Shown here piece after piece: positions 54,267 to 63,380 of a stretch of 64,000 bases of DNA; the stretch's first letter is position 1; the number at the start of each line of letters is the position of its first letter. The translations under genes and the position numbers were made by a program. The DNA lies in assembly GCA_902781045.1 (NCBI GenBank), contig CACZHT010000009.1, positions 18,410 through 82,409 on the forward strand, in the 5' to 3' direction. The DNA comes from an uncultured Bacteroidales bacterium. Lineage in GTDB: Bacteria > Bacteroidota > Bacteroidia > Bacteroidales > Muribaculaceae. The notes below the pieces were generated by a model, which saw only the letters and a program-made list of their open reading frames with translations, did no database searches and was not told where the DNA came from.

Positions 54267-55192
54267 GAAAATTCACTGTCTACACAGCTACACTGATCAT
54301 GTCCACATCTCTCGCCGGTTGCATGTTCACCGGAGTCGAGAGCACCCAGCGCGTGACCGAGAAGGAGGTGCAGCGCACCATGGGCGAGCTTGAGCGGCGC
54401 CAGCCCACCATGACACTTCGCCCCTTTGTCGACTCGGTTCCAGCCTGGCAACATGGCAAACAATTCTTTGTCACCGACAATCAAGTGCGCCTCATCATGA
54501 CCTCTACTGCCCCTGACACTGTGTCACTGGCAGGTCAATTGCTCACCTACGACGGTTATGACCAGGGCAGCGTGCTCGACAACCGCGACGCGCTCAACTT
54601 AAGGTTCCGCTCACAGGATGGCACAACATACGTCTACCGCACAGGCAAGACCGCCGACCAGTTCACCTCACGGTTCAGTGTACCATTGCTCATCGACATG
54701 GACATGGTGACCGATGTCGACCGCCAGCTGCGAGGCACTGAGGTGTGGATCAAGACTCCCATCTGGTATGATCAGCACACCGAGGCCATGATGCGTGGAC
54801 GACAGTTTGTGCGTGTTCGTGTCGATGCCGTTGTGCCTGGCAACAAGGTGTTGCCTCTCAAGGTCTGCTTTACGGCAGTGGACACAGGGCAAAAGGCATT
54901 CTTGTGGATGAGTGCCCCCAATGCCACCATGCACAATCGCGACTTCGACTCGCTCTTCTCGTTGCGTGACCTCCATGAGAATTATCCCGAAATCTCTGAT
55001 GCCACCTGGCAACTCATCGTTAGCGGCGACTTGGCTGTGGGCATGAACAAGGAAGAGTGCCGGCTGGCCATGGGAGCGCCCAAGCGCATCAGCCAACTGC
55101 CCAATCAGTCGGGATTGCGTGAATACTGGTACTATGACGGAGGTGCTTACCTCTATTTCATCGACGGACTGCTGAACCAATTCCGCAAATGA
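54263..55192 (+). CDS. Lipoprotein with BamE/SmpA-like C-terminal segment
   Basis: 309 residues from ATG at 54263 (ATGA overlap). Canonical lipobox LAGC at residues 17-20. Near the C-terminus, VGMNKEECRLAMGAPKRI recalls the BamE/SmpA fold. It is probably an inner-leaflet outer-membrane lipoprotein. Function unknown; adjacent genes are a DUF3667 membrane protein and an MBL hydrolase, all overlapping, so they form one unit after sprA. Confidence 0.8.
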   Translation: MRKFTVYTATLIMSTSLAGCMFTGVESTQRVTEKEVQRTMGELERRQPTMTLRPFVDSVPAWQHGKQFFVTDNQVRLIMTSTAPDTVSLAGQLLTYDGYDQGSVLDNRDALNLRFRSQDGTTYVYRTGKTADQFTSRFSVPLLIDMDMVTDVDRQLRGTEVWIKTPIWYDQHTEAMMRGRQFVRVRVDAVVPGNKVLPLKVCFTAVDTGQKAFLWMSAPNATMHNRDFDSLFSLRDLHENYPEISDATWQLIVSGDLAVGMNKEECRLAMGAPKRISQLPNQSGLREYWYYDGGAYLYFIDGLLNQFRK

Positions 55193-55962
55193 ACAACACT
55201 CTGCAAATAGAATTTCTAGGCACGGGCACCAGCACCGGCGTGCCACAACTGCAGTGCCACTGTGATGTGTGCCGCTCGTCCGACCCGCGCGACCAACGTC
55301 TGCGTTGCTCGGCCATCGTCCGGTATCATAGCAAGAGTATCCTCATCGACTGTGGCCCGGACTTCCGCCAGCAGATGCTGCGTGCCAGCCACAACGACCT
55401 CGACGCCCTGCTTATCACACACATCCACTATGACCATGTGGGAGGCATCGACGACCTGCGCGCCTACTGCATTGACCGCCACTTTCCCGTCTATGCCCGC
55501 CAGGATGTCATCGACAATCTGCGTGAGCGTTTGCCCTATTGCTTTGCCGAACATCCCTATCCAGGTGTGCCGTTGCTCGATTTCACTGCCGTCAATGACA
55601 CCGACCCCTTTATGGTTCAGGGCATCAATGTCCTTCCCATTCCTGTCATGCACTATCGGTTGCCCATCCTGGGATTCAGCATCGGTCCCATGGCCTATAT
55701 CACCGACTGCAAGACCATTGCCGCCGAGCAGGTTGACCGACTGCGAGGCATCCCTCTGCTGGTCATCAATGCTCTGCGCATTGAGCCCCACCTGTCGCAC
55801 ATGCACCTGGCGGCCACACTCGAAGTCATCCGCCGCATCAACCCCGGCCAGGCCTATCTCACACACATGAGCCACGGCATCGGTCTGCATGCCGATGCAG
55901 CGCTCTCGCTCCCCTCCAATGTCCACCTGGCTTATGATGGCCTGATAGTGAACGTCCCTTGA
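55189..55962 (+). CDS. MBL-fold metallohydrolase, PhnP-like
   Basis: 257 residues. EFLGTGTSTGVPQLQCHCDVC at the start (conserved Gly-Thr-Gly and Cys cluster, shown in part), metal motif ITHIHYDHVGGIDDL, and later MHYR and THMSHGIGL. This matches PhnP-type phosphodiesterases that act on cyclic phosphodiesters. No phosphonate operon is present, so the natural substrate is open. It overlaps the lipoprotein gene by 4 nt and is convergent with feoAB. Confidence 0.9.
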   Translation: MNNTLQIEFLGTGTSTGVPQLQCHCDVCRSSDPRDQRLRCSAIVRYHSKSILIDCGPDFRQQMLRASHNDLDALLITHIHYDHVGGIDDLRAYCIDRHFPVYARQDVIDNLRERLPYCFAEHPYPGVPLLDFTAVNDTDPFMVQGINVLPIPVMHYRLPILGFSIGPMAYITDCKTIAAEQVDRLRGIPLLVINALRIEPHLSHMHLAATLEVIRRINPGQAYLTHMSHGIGLHADAALSLPSNVHLAYDGLIVNVP

Positions 55963-55978
55963 CTGAGTTGTGTCACAT

Positions 55979-58501
55979 TCAACTGAAAATCTGATAGACG
56001 GCGGCACTGACCAGCCAGGCAATCACCGTGGTGTAGAACGCGACAAACAAAGCCCAACGCCATGACCCAGTCTCGTTCTTGATGGCGACTATCGTGGCCA
56101 CACACGGGAAGTATAGCAAGATGAACAACAGGTAGCAGAACGCTGTGAGCGGTGTGATGCCCTCGGCCGTCATCTGCTGGCGAAGTCGGGTGTATTTCTC
56201 GCTGTCATCGCTGAACGCGTCATCATCGGCAAACGAGTCGTCATCGGTGTAGAGTACGCCGATGGTCGAGGCCACAATCTCCTTGGCTCCCACTCCGGCA
56301 ATAAGCGACACATCCATCTTCCAGTTGAATCCCTGTGGTGCGAACACCGGTTCGATGGCCTTGCCCATGCGTCCGATGTAGCTTTGCTCCTGTTGTTGCT
56401 GGCGCGTGAGCTGTTCGTTGTGCGGAAAGTACTCCAGAGCCCACACAATGATGCTCGCCACCAGAATGATGCCTCCCATTTTCTTGAGGTATTCCTTGCC
56501 CTTGTCCCATGTGTGACGAGCGATGGCTTTGGAGGTGGGCCAGCGATAGGGTGGCAACTCCATGACAAACGGTGTGTCCTCGCCCCGCACCACATGGCGT
56601 GACATGACCTTGCTCACTATCACTGCCATGACAATGCCCATGACATAGATTCCGATCATGATCCATGCCCGCCACTGCACAGCAAAGAACGTGCCCACAA
56701 TCATGATATATATGGGCAGTCGTGCCGAGCAACTCATGAATGGCAACACCATCATCGTGATTAGACGCGAGCGACGGCTCTCGATGGTACGCGTGGCCAT
56801 CACTGCCGGGACATTGCAGCCGAAGCCCATAATCAATGGGATGAACGACTTGCCGTGCAGCCCCATCTTGTGCATGAGTTTGTCCATGATGAATGCTGCC
56901 CGCGACATGTAGCCCGAGTCCTCCATGAGCGAGATGAACAAGTAAAGAATCAGTATTTGTGGCAGAAACACGATGACCGAGCCCACACCGCCAATCACAC
57001 CATCGACCAGCAGCGAGCGCAATGGGCCATCTGGCATTGCCCCAGCCACCTCGTCACCCAGCCAGGCCACACCCGCCTCAAGCCAGTCCATCGGATACTG
57101 CCCGAGCGTAAAAGTGACATAAAACATCACAAACAGGATGAGGAAGAAGATGGGGAACCCCAGATACTTATTGGACAAGATGCTGTCCAACTTGTGCGTC
57201 ACGCGGTAGTTGTCGTGTCCTGTGCCCACAGCATGTCCCGCCTCAGCCAGTGCGCCCCGCACAAAGGCATACTTGGCATCCATGATGGCTGTCTCGGAGT
57301 CGGTTTGCGTATCTCGCTCAATCTGCACAGCCGCACGGTCGCGAGCCGAAAAAATGGCGCGTCGCATGGGGTCATCGGCAATGAATTGCTCGGCACCCTT
57401 GTCGTGCTCAAGCAACTTGATGGCCAAATAACGTGTCGAGAAGACAGCACGCAGATGCGATGACTGCTTGATGGGCGCCTGCACAGTGGCAATCGCCTGC
57501 TCGACATACTGGCCGTGATTGACGTGGATGTGACGGAAATAGTTCTTGACTGGTCGCCCCCCCTCAGCAAAGTCCTCGGCATGATCGTGGGTCAAGTGCT
57601 GGTCGGCCTCACGGTCGTGCCACTCCCTGATTTCGCGCGCCACCTCCGGGTTGATATTTCCGTGTTCGTCGATATAGTCTGCCCCCTCATACATGTTGAT
57701 GATGACATGGAACAACAAGTCGACATTGCGTCCGCTCCTGAACGATGTGGGTATCATGGGGACTCCGAACAGCGTGCTCAACGTGTCGATGTCCAGCTGG
57801 TCGCCACGTCGCTCGGTCTCGTCATACATGTTCAGGGCGCAGACCATGCGCAGGTTCATGTCCAGCAGCTGCGTTGTGAGATAGAGGTTGCGCTCGAGGT
57901 TGCTCGAGTCGATGACATTGATGACGATGTCGGGACGCTGCTCCAGCAGATGCTCGCGCACATACATCTCCTCAGGGCTGTAGCATGACAGCGAGTAGGT
58001 TCCTGGCAGGTCGGTGAGATTGAAATCATAGCCCTCAAATGTGGCATGCGCGACACTGGCATCGACCGTCACACCCGAGTAGTTGCCCACGCGGGCATGA
58101 GCACCGCTGGCATGGTTGAAGAGCGAAGTTTTGCCACAGTTAGGATTGCCAATCAGAGCCACATTGATGGTGCGTCTTTGGCGCCGAGCCTTGGCCTGCA
58201 ACTCCTCGTCGCTCAAGTGAATGGTCTCGGCGATGGGTTCACCATTGTCAGGCAGAGTGTGCTGGTCGTTGGACTCTTCCTCGCCGACGACCTCGATGAG
58301 CTGTGCCTCGTCGTGGCGCAACGACACCTCATAGCCCATGATTTTGTATTTCACCGGGTCTTGCAACGGAGCATTGAGCAACACCTCGATGGTCTTGCCC
58401 TTGATGAATCCCATCTCGATAATGCGCTTGCGGAAGCCGCCATGTCCCAGCACCTTCACAATCACTCCACGTTCTCCCGTTTTCAGTTCTGACAGTTTCA
58501 T
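55979..58501 (-). CDS. feoB: Ferrous iron transporter FeoA-FeoB fusion
   Basis: 840 residues from ATG at 58501 (frame opens 38 codons earlier but the promoter lies there). FeoA SH3-like domain (1-75: MKLSELKTGERGVIVK), then FeoB with GTPase motif LIGNPNCGKTSLFN, G2/G3 TVDAS and DLPGTYSLS, NMYD, and a C-terminal membrane part with two gate domains (GFGCNVPAVMATR, PFMSCSARLPIY). It takes up Fe(II) across the inner membrane in anoxic habitats. FeoA-FeoB fusion is usual in Bacteroidota. Confidence 0.96.
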   Translation of the reverse strand: MKLSELKTGERGVIVKVLGHGGFRKRIIEMGFIKGKTIEVLLNAPLQDPVKYKIMGYEVSLRHDEAQLIEVVGEEESNDQHTLPDNGEPIAETIHLSDEELQAKARRQRRTINVALIGNPNCGKTSLFNHASGAHARVGNYSGVTVDASVAHATFEGYDFNLTDLPGTYSLSCYSPEEMYVREHLLEQRPDIVINVIDSSNLERNLYLTTQLLDMNLRMVCALNMYDETERRGDQLDIDTLSTLFGVPMIPTSFRSGRNVDLLFHVIINMYEGADYIDEHGNINPEVAREIREWHDREADQHLTHDHAEDFAEGGRPVKNYFRHIHVNHGQYVEQAIATVQAPIKQSSHLRAVFSTRYLAIKLLEHDKGAEQFIADDPMRRAIFSARDRAAVQIERDTQTDSETAIMDAKYAFVRGALAEAGHAVGTGHDNYRVTHKLDSILSNKYLGFPIFFLILFVMFYVTFTLGQYPMDWLEAGVAWLGDEVAGAMPDGPLRSLLVDGVIGGVGSVIVFLPQILILYLFISLMEDSGYMSRAAFIMDKLMHKMGLHGKSFIPLIMGFGCNVPAVMATRTIESRRSRLITMMVLPFMSCSARLPIYIMIVGTFFAVQWRAWIMIGIYVMGIVMAVIVSKVMSRHVVRGEDTPFVMELPPYRWPTSKAIARHTWDKGKEYLKKMGGIILVASIIVWALEYFPHNEQLTRQQQQEQSYIGRMGKAIEPVFAPQGFNWKMDVSLIAGVGAKEIVASTIGVLYTDDDSFADDDAFSDDSEKYTRLRQQMTAEGITPLTAFCYLLFILLYFPCVATIVAIKNETGSWRWALFVAFYTTVIAWLVSAAVYQIFS

Positions 58502-58525
58502 TGACTTCAAAATATGTCTAACATG

Positions 58526-58556
58526 CAAAATTACACCCTGCCATGGGCATCCACAA
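58526..58556 (-). promoter_or_regulatory. Promoter for feoAB
   Basis: Minus-strand TTG (58556-58554), 20 nt, TAATTTTG (58533-58526); start about 18 nt before the ATG. No Fur box is evident. Confidence 0.75.
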
Positions 58557-58605
58557 TCACCAAAATTAGCGAAAATAAGGTCAAAACACCCCCAAAATAG
58601 GGGAG

Positions 58606-58642
58606 AATGATACAATTGGGGACGGTTCTGTTTTGTATCATT
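58606..58642. repeat. Palindromic element B with shared 16-nt apical sequence
   Basis: Arms AATGATACAA (58606-58615) and complement (58633-58642) around a 17-nt loop. The word AATTGGGGACGGTTCT (58614-58629) is identical to element A at 42557-42572, but the stem has no similarity to that of element A. Confidence 0.75.
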
Positions 58643-58693
58643 TGTGGCATCGGCGTGAGACAGTCCACAACTTGCCGCAACACAAAACTAAAA

Positions 58694-58728
58694 AGATGGA
58701 GCCGATGCCTGTTGGCATGGCTCCATCT
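58694..58728 (-). terminator. Terminator of the EF-G2-like gene
   Basis: Hairpin AGATGGAGCC with GGCTCCATCT plus inner ATGCC/GGCAT around TGTT, one bulged G; on the minus strand it is followed by TTTTTAGTTTTG. Confidence 0.85.
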
Positions 58729-58747
58729 CCAGATGGGGTGAGGGAGA

Positions 58748-60907
58748 TTAATCCTCGTCTTGCTTGCTCTCCTCGTACTCCTTGAGAAGTTGTGCCTGCA
58801 CGTCGGCCGGAACAAGCTCATAGCTTGCAAACTTCATGTTGAACGAAGCGCGACCACCGGTGATTGAGCTCAACGCGGTCGAGTAGCTTGCCATCTCCTT
58901 CAGAGGAATCTTGGCCTTGATTTTCTCCAGACCATTGCTGCTGCTCATGTCCATCATGATGCCACGGCGACCCTGGAGGTCGCTCTGCACACCACCCATG
59001 CTGTCGCTAGGCAGCAAAATCTCGACATCATAGACCGGCTCAAGGACCTTGGGGTTAGCGTTGCGGAACGCATCGCTGAATGCGTGGCGTGCAGCCAGAC
59101 GGAACGAAATCTCGTTGGAGTCGACCGGGTGCATCTTACCATCGTAGATGCACACACGCACGTCGCGTGCATAGGAACCCGTCAACGGGCCCTGCTCCAT
59201 GCGGTCCATGATACCCTTGACGATGGCGGGGATGAAGCGCGCATCGATGGCACCACCGACAATACAGTTGTAGATGACCAGCATACCGCCCCATTCCAGC
59301 GGAATCTCCTGCTTGTCGCGGATGCTCATCTTGTACTCCTGGTTACCGAACTTGTAGGTGTCGGGTTCGGGGTCACCCTCGCGATAAGGCTCAACAATCA
59401 GATGCACCTCGCCGAACTGACCAGAGCCACCCGACTGCTTCTTGTGACGATAGTCGGCACGTGCAGCCTTGGTGATTGTCTCACGATAAGGAATCTTGGG
59501 CTCTTGATACTCAATCATCACCTTGTCGTTGTTCTCGACACGCCATTTGAGTGTGCGCAGGTGGAACTCGCCCTGTCCACTGACGATGGTCTGCTTGAGT
59601 TCCTTGCTCTGCTCAATGAGCAGGGTGGGGTCTTCCTCATGCATGCGGTTGAGAATAGCACCCAGCTTCTCAATTTCACTCTCGTTCTGCGGGCGGATGG
59701 CACGCTGGAACTTGGGAGCAGGATACTCGATGAAATCGAAGATGCTTTCGAGGCCCTTCTCGTTGAGGGTGTTGCCACGACGGACATCCTTGAGCTTGAC
59801 TGTAGCTCCCAGGTCGCCAGCCGCCATCTCGTCGACGGCATTCTTGGTCAGGCCGCACACAACATTGAGCTGTGCCACGCGCTCCTTCGAGCCACGGTTC
59901 ATATTGTTGAGGTCGGTTCCGGCCTTGATGGTACCCGACATCACCTTAAAATAGCTCACCTCGCCAATGTGTGGCTCGACGGTGGTCTTGAAGAAGAACA
60001 GGCTCACGGGGCCGTTGGGGTCGAGTTTCACCTCGTTGCCCTCGGTGTCGGTCTGTGCAGGCATATCCTGCGGTGCAGGCACCACGCCACCCAGAATCTC
60101 GAGCATGCGGTCGATGCCCATCTCCTTCTCGCCGCTGCAACACATCACGGGAATGATGCTGCAGTCAACCAGGCCCTTGCGGATACCCTCAATCATCTCC
60201 TCCTCGCTCAGTTCGCCGGTTTCGAAGAACTTGTCCATCAGGGCCTCATCGTTCTCGGCAGCCATCTCAACGAGCTCGCTCTTGAGCTCCTCGGCACGGT
60301 CGGCCACTGATGCGTCGATGTCGGTGATGGTGGCCTTGCCGCCATCGGGACCATAGTTGAGCTGTTTCATGAGCAGCAGGTCAACGATGCTCTTGAAGCC
60401 CGGACCGCTGGTAACGGGGAACTGGATGGGAACCACCTTGTTGCCAAAAGTTTCCTTGAGGTTGTTCAGCACATTGTCAAAGTCGCTCTTCTCTGCCTCC
60501 ATCTTGTTGATGGCCATGAGCAGCGGCTTGTGAGCAGCGTCGACGATGCGATACTGGTTCTGCGTGCCCACCTCCACGCCATACTGGCCGTCGATGAGCA
60601 TCAGCGCAGCCTCGGTCACTCCCAATGCCGTCACCACATTGCCCACAAAGTCGTCGCTGCCAGGGCAGTCGATGAAGTTGAGCTTCTTGCCTGCACACTC
60701 GGCATAGAAAAGGGTTGAGAACACTGAGTAGCCATACTCTTTCTCTACGGGGAAGTAGTCACACACCGTATTTCCGGCGTCGACACTGCCCCTGCGATTG
60801 ATGGTGCCACATCCGTGGAGGATAGCCTCGGCCATCGAGGTCTTACCCGATCCCTTGCCGCCAAGCAAGGCGATGTTGCGAATTTCGTTCGTCTTGTAAG
60901 CTTTCAT
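58748..60907 (-). CDS. fusA2: Elongation factor G paralog (EF-G2 type) with altered GTPase motifs
   Basis: 719 residues with the five-domain EF-G layout. G1 is GGKGSGKTS (residues 16-24). Where EF-G has RGIT in switch I it has YGYS (58-61); where EF-G has DTPGH it has DCPGS (80-84), losing the catalytic His; and the G4 NKMD is NKME (134-137). Domains II-V look intact (SYARDVRVCIYDGKMHPVDS). In Bacteroides an EF-G2 paralog without GTPase activity supports translation under carbon starvation. This gene is likely its counterpart. It shares a 193-nt divergent spacer with hemW. Confidence 0.9.
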   Translation of the reverse strand: MKAYKTNEIRNIALLGGKGSGKTSMAEAILHGCGTINRRGSVDAGNTVCDYFPVEKEYGYSVFSTLFYAECAGKKLNFIDCPGSDDFVGNVVTALGVTEAALMLIDGQYGVEVGTQNQYRIVDAAHKPLLMAINKMEAEKSDFDNVLNNLKETFGNKVVPIQFPVTSGPGFKSIVDLLLMKQLNYGPDGGKATITDIDASVADRAEELKSELVEMAAENDEALMDKFFETGELSEEEMIEGIRKGLVDCSIIPVMCCSGEKEMGIDRMLEILGGVVPAPQDMPAQTDTEGNEVKLDPNGPVSLFFFKTTVEPHIGEVSYFKVMSGTIKAGTDLNNMNRGSKERVAQLNVVCGLTKNAVDEMAAGDLGATVKLKDVRRGNTLNEKGLESIFDFIEYPAPKFQRAIRPQNESEIEKLGAILNRMHEEDPTLLIEQSKELKQTIVSGQGEFHLRTLKWRVENNDKVMIEYQEPKIPYRETITKAARADYRHKKQSGGSGQFGEVHLIVEPYREGDPEPDTYKFGNQEYKMSIRDKQEIPLEWGGMLVIYNCIVGGAIDARFIPAIVKGIMDRMEQGPLTGSYARDVRVCIYDGKMHPVDSNEISFRLAARHAFSDAFRNANPKVLEPVYDVEILLPSDSMGGVQSDLQGRRGIMMDMSSSNGLEKIKAKIPLKEMASYSTALSSITGGRASFNMKFASYELVPADVQAQLLKEYEESKQDED

Positions 60908-60993
60908 TTATTTGTGTTAATTTGATGAAAAATTTTGTTCTCACTGGATTGCGTGGAATTGGCACAAGTAAGGCCTATTTCCATTTCAAGCTA

Positions 60994-61001
60994 CAAAATT
61001 A
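60994..61001 (-). promoter_or_regulatory. -7 box for the EF-G2-like gene
   Basis: Minus-strand TAATTTTG, 87 nt before the start; no clear -33 element, as might be expected of an activator-dependent promoter. Confidence 0.45.
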
Positions 61002-61065
61002 GTAATAAGTTGTGAAAAAACATCTGTTTCGGTCTAAAAAATGTCTGTGTTTAATTTTTAATAAC

Positions 61066-61073
61066 TAATTTTG
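61066..61073 (+). promoter_or_regulatory. -7 box for hemW
   Basis: TAATTTTG, 27 nt before the hemW ATG at 61101; -33 element not clear. Confidence 0.5.
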
Positions 61074-61100
61074 CCCCTTGAACGTGATTTTTTGCTGTTT

Positions 61101-62222
61101 ATGGCTGGAGTATATGTCCACATACCTTTCTGCAAGCAACGCTGTGTCTATTGCGACTTTTACTCGACAACCGACGCATCGCTGCGTGCCACCTACGTCG
61201 AGTTGCTACTTGCCGAGGCGCGCCACCGCCGGTGCGAAGTGCGTGAGGCGTTCACCACGCTGTATCTGGGTGGTGGCACCCCCTCACAGCTGGGCATCCA
61301 GCTCCTGCCAGAACTCGTCGAGGGTCTGCGCGATGCGTTGCCACTGGGTGGGGTGGAGGAGTTCACTGTCGAGGTCAATCCCGATGATGTCACCCCACAG
61401 CTGGCCAATGAGCTTGCCGGCCTCGGAGTCAACCGGGTGAGCATGGGTGTACAGAGCATGGTCGACAGTGAGCTGCGCCTGTTGCGGCGGCGGCATGATG
61501 CCCAGGGAGCCATCAATGCCATAAGCAGCCTGCGCGACCAGGGCATCGACAACATCAGCCTCGACCTCATCTATGGCATCCCTCTGCAGACAATTGACTC
61601 CTGGAGCCATTCGGTCGACCAGGTCATCGCCCTGCGTCCCCAGCACATCTCGGCCTACAACCTGAGCTACGAGCCAGACACAGCATTGTGGCGCATGCGC
61701 GAGCGCGGTGAGGTTCAGGAGGTGGACGAGGACACCTGCGTGGCGATGTACCGCTTGCTGGTCGCCAAGCTGCGGCAAGCAGGCTACCAACACTACGAGA
61801 TTTCCAACTTTGCCCTGCCCGGCTACCACTCGCGTCACAACTCGGCCTATTGGGACGGCACTCCCTATTTGGGTCTAGGTGCTGCAGCTCACAGCTATGA
61901 CGGAACTGTGCGCCGCTACAACATCGCCGACTTAAGGGGCTACTTCCATCTCATCATCGACCAGAATGTGGCCTATCAGGAGGAGAAGCTCTCGTGGCAG
62001 GAACGATATGACGAGCGAGTGATGCTGGCCTTGCGTACTGCGCGAGGACTGGACACAGGTGCCATCCATAACCAGTTCGGCCAGGATGCCTACGACAGGC
62101 TCATGCGCCAGGCACGTCCGCACATCCTTGCCGGCCGGCTCACCGCCAGTGGCGGCTGGCTGCGTCTGACCCCTGAGGCCGTCATGATCAGCGACTCCAT
62201 TATCCGCGACCTCTTTTTCTAG
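61101..62222 (+). CDS. hemW: Radical SAM heme chaperone HemW
   Basis: 373 residues from ATG at 61101. Radical-SAM motif CKQRCVYCDF (CX3CX2C) near residue 12-21, GGGTPSQL, EVNPDDVT, GVQSM, SLDLIYGIP and the HemW C-terminal domain. The first SAM motif Cys cluster followed by Phe/Tyr, instead of HemN-type CNIICSYC with extra Cys, marks HemW, which delivers heme, rather than coproporphyrinogen oxidase HemN. Cytoplasmic or membrane-associated. Confidence 0.9.
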   Translation: MAGVYVHIPFCKQRCVYCDFYSTTDASLRATYVELLLAEARHRRCEVREAFTTLYLGGGTPSQLGIQLLPELVEGLRDALPLGGVEEFTVEVNPDDVTPQLANELAGLGVNRVSMGVQSMVDSELRLLRRRHDAQGAINAISSLRDQGIDNISLDLIYGIPLQTIDSWSHSVDQVIALRPQHISAYNLSYEPDTALWRMRERGEVQEVDEDTCVAMYRLLVAKLRQAGYQHYEISNFALPGYHSRHNSAYWDGTPYLGLGAAAHSYDGTVRRYNIADLRGYFHLIIDQNVAYQEEKLSWQERYDERVMLALRTARGLDTGAIHNQFGQDAYDRLMRQARPHILAGRLTASGGWLRLTPEAVMISDSIIRDLFF

Positions 62223-62292
62223 CTGTGGCTAATCTCACTCAAAGACTATGTGCTCAGAGTTTCGAGCTTTAACCTAAAATGACTAAAAAACA

Positions 62293-63291
62293 ATGATTAA
62301 ACGACTCTTACTGACAATGATGGCATGCCTGGCCATGCAGGTTGTGGCAAGCGACTTCTGGCTGGGTGCCGACATCAGCGGCACCACCGAGCTTGAGGCT
62401 CGCGGCGTGCAGCTCTACAATGCGCAAGGCGAGCCACGCGAGAACACTCAGCTCATGCACGAGTTGGGGCTGAACGCCGTGCGGCTGCGGGTGTGGGTTA
62501 ACCCCAAGGATGGGTTCTGCAGCCCCAATGATGTCCTGGTCATGGCCCAACGCGCCCAGCGACTAGGCATGGCGGTGATGATTGACTTCCACTACAGTGA
62601 CTGGTGGGCTGACCCCGCCAAGCAGAACATTCCCGAGGCGTGGAAGGACTTGGACTATGAACAGATGAAACAAGCCCTGGCCGACCACACTCGCCGCACC
62701 CTGCAGCTGCTCAAGAGTGGCGGCATCGACGTGCGTTGGGTGCAGGTGGGCAACGAGACCACCCACGGCATGTTGTGGGACATGGGACGCGCCGAGCTGC
62801 ACATGAACCAGTATGCCGGGCTGACTCAGGCGGGATATGATGCCGTCAAGCAAGTCTACCCTGAGGCGCAGGTCATCGTCCACCTGGATGGAGGCTGTGA
62901 CCCCATGCGCTATCACTTCATCTTCGACGGATTGCAACAGCATGGCGCACAGTGGGACATGATTGGGCTCAGCGTCTATCCGTACTGGGACCAGGATGCC
63001 GGTCTCGAGACTGACGACGAGGGCACGTTGCGCGACTGCATCGCCAACATCAACTCGCTCTATGACCGCTATGGCACCGAACTGATGATTGTCGAGACGG
63101 GTTATGAGGTGGCGCGGCCCCAAGAAGGGAAGCAATTTATGCGCAGGCTGATAGAGGCCGCCCGCACACAGACGGGCGGACATTGCCACGGCGTGTTCTA
63201 CTGGGCACCCGAGCTTGAGGGTCATTATCCTCTGGGAGCGTTCAAGAACCACCGTCCAACAGCCATTATGGATGCCTTTAACAGCCATTAA
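62293..63291 (+). CDS. GH53 arabinogalactan endo-beta-1,4-galactanase
   Basis: 332 residues with a signal peptide (LLLTMMACLAMQVVA). (beta/alpha)8 barrel with acid/base Glu in WVQVGNETTHGML (near residue 155) and nucleophile Glu in LMIVETGYE (near residue 275). It cuts beta-1,4-galactan side chains of pectin outside the cytoplasm. It is a lone gene: no SusC/SusD pair or other glycosidase is next to it, unlike a normal polysaccharide utilisation locus. Confidence 0.94.
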   Translation: MIKRLLLTMMACLAMQVVASDFWLGADISGTTELEARGVQLYNAQGEPRENTQLMHELGLNAVRLRVWVNPKDGFCSPNDVLVMAQRAQRLGMAVMIDFHYSDWWADPAKQNIPEAWKDLDYEQMKQALADHTRRTLQLLKSGGIDVRWVQVGNETTHGMLWDMGRAELHMNQYAGLTQAGYDAVKQVYPEAQVIVHLDGGCDPMRYHFIFDGLQQHGAQWDMIGLSVYPYWDQDAGLETDDEGTLRDCIANINSLYDRYGTELMIVETGYEVARPQEGKQFMRRLIEAARTQTGGHCHGVFYWAPELEGHYPLGAFKNHRPTAIMDAFNSH

Positions 63292-63311
63292 CCAATAAGT
63301 TCATTGAACAA

Positions 63312-63360
63312 CATTTGAATTGCCTCATAGTGCAAAGGTGACTATGAGGCAATTCAAATG
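63312..63360. terminator. Bidirectional terminator with 20-bp perfect stem
   Basis: Arms 63312-63331 and 63341-63360 are exact complements over 20 bp with a 9-nt loop, between convergent GH53 and SUMF1 genes. A/T-rich ends support termination in both directions. Confidence 0.85.
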
Positions 63361-63380
63361 ATGTGTGGCCAACGCCACCG

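Noticed and set aside
61101..62222. Oxygen-independent coproporphyrinogen oxidase HemN
   Set aside because: The short CX3CX2C start with VYVHIPFC and the C-terminal domain fit HemW; no other heme synthesis gene is near.
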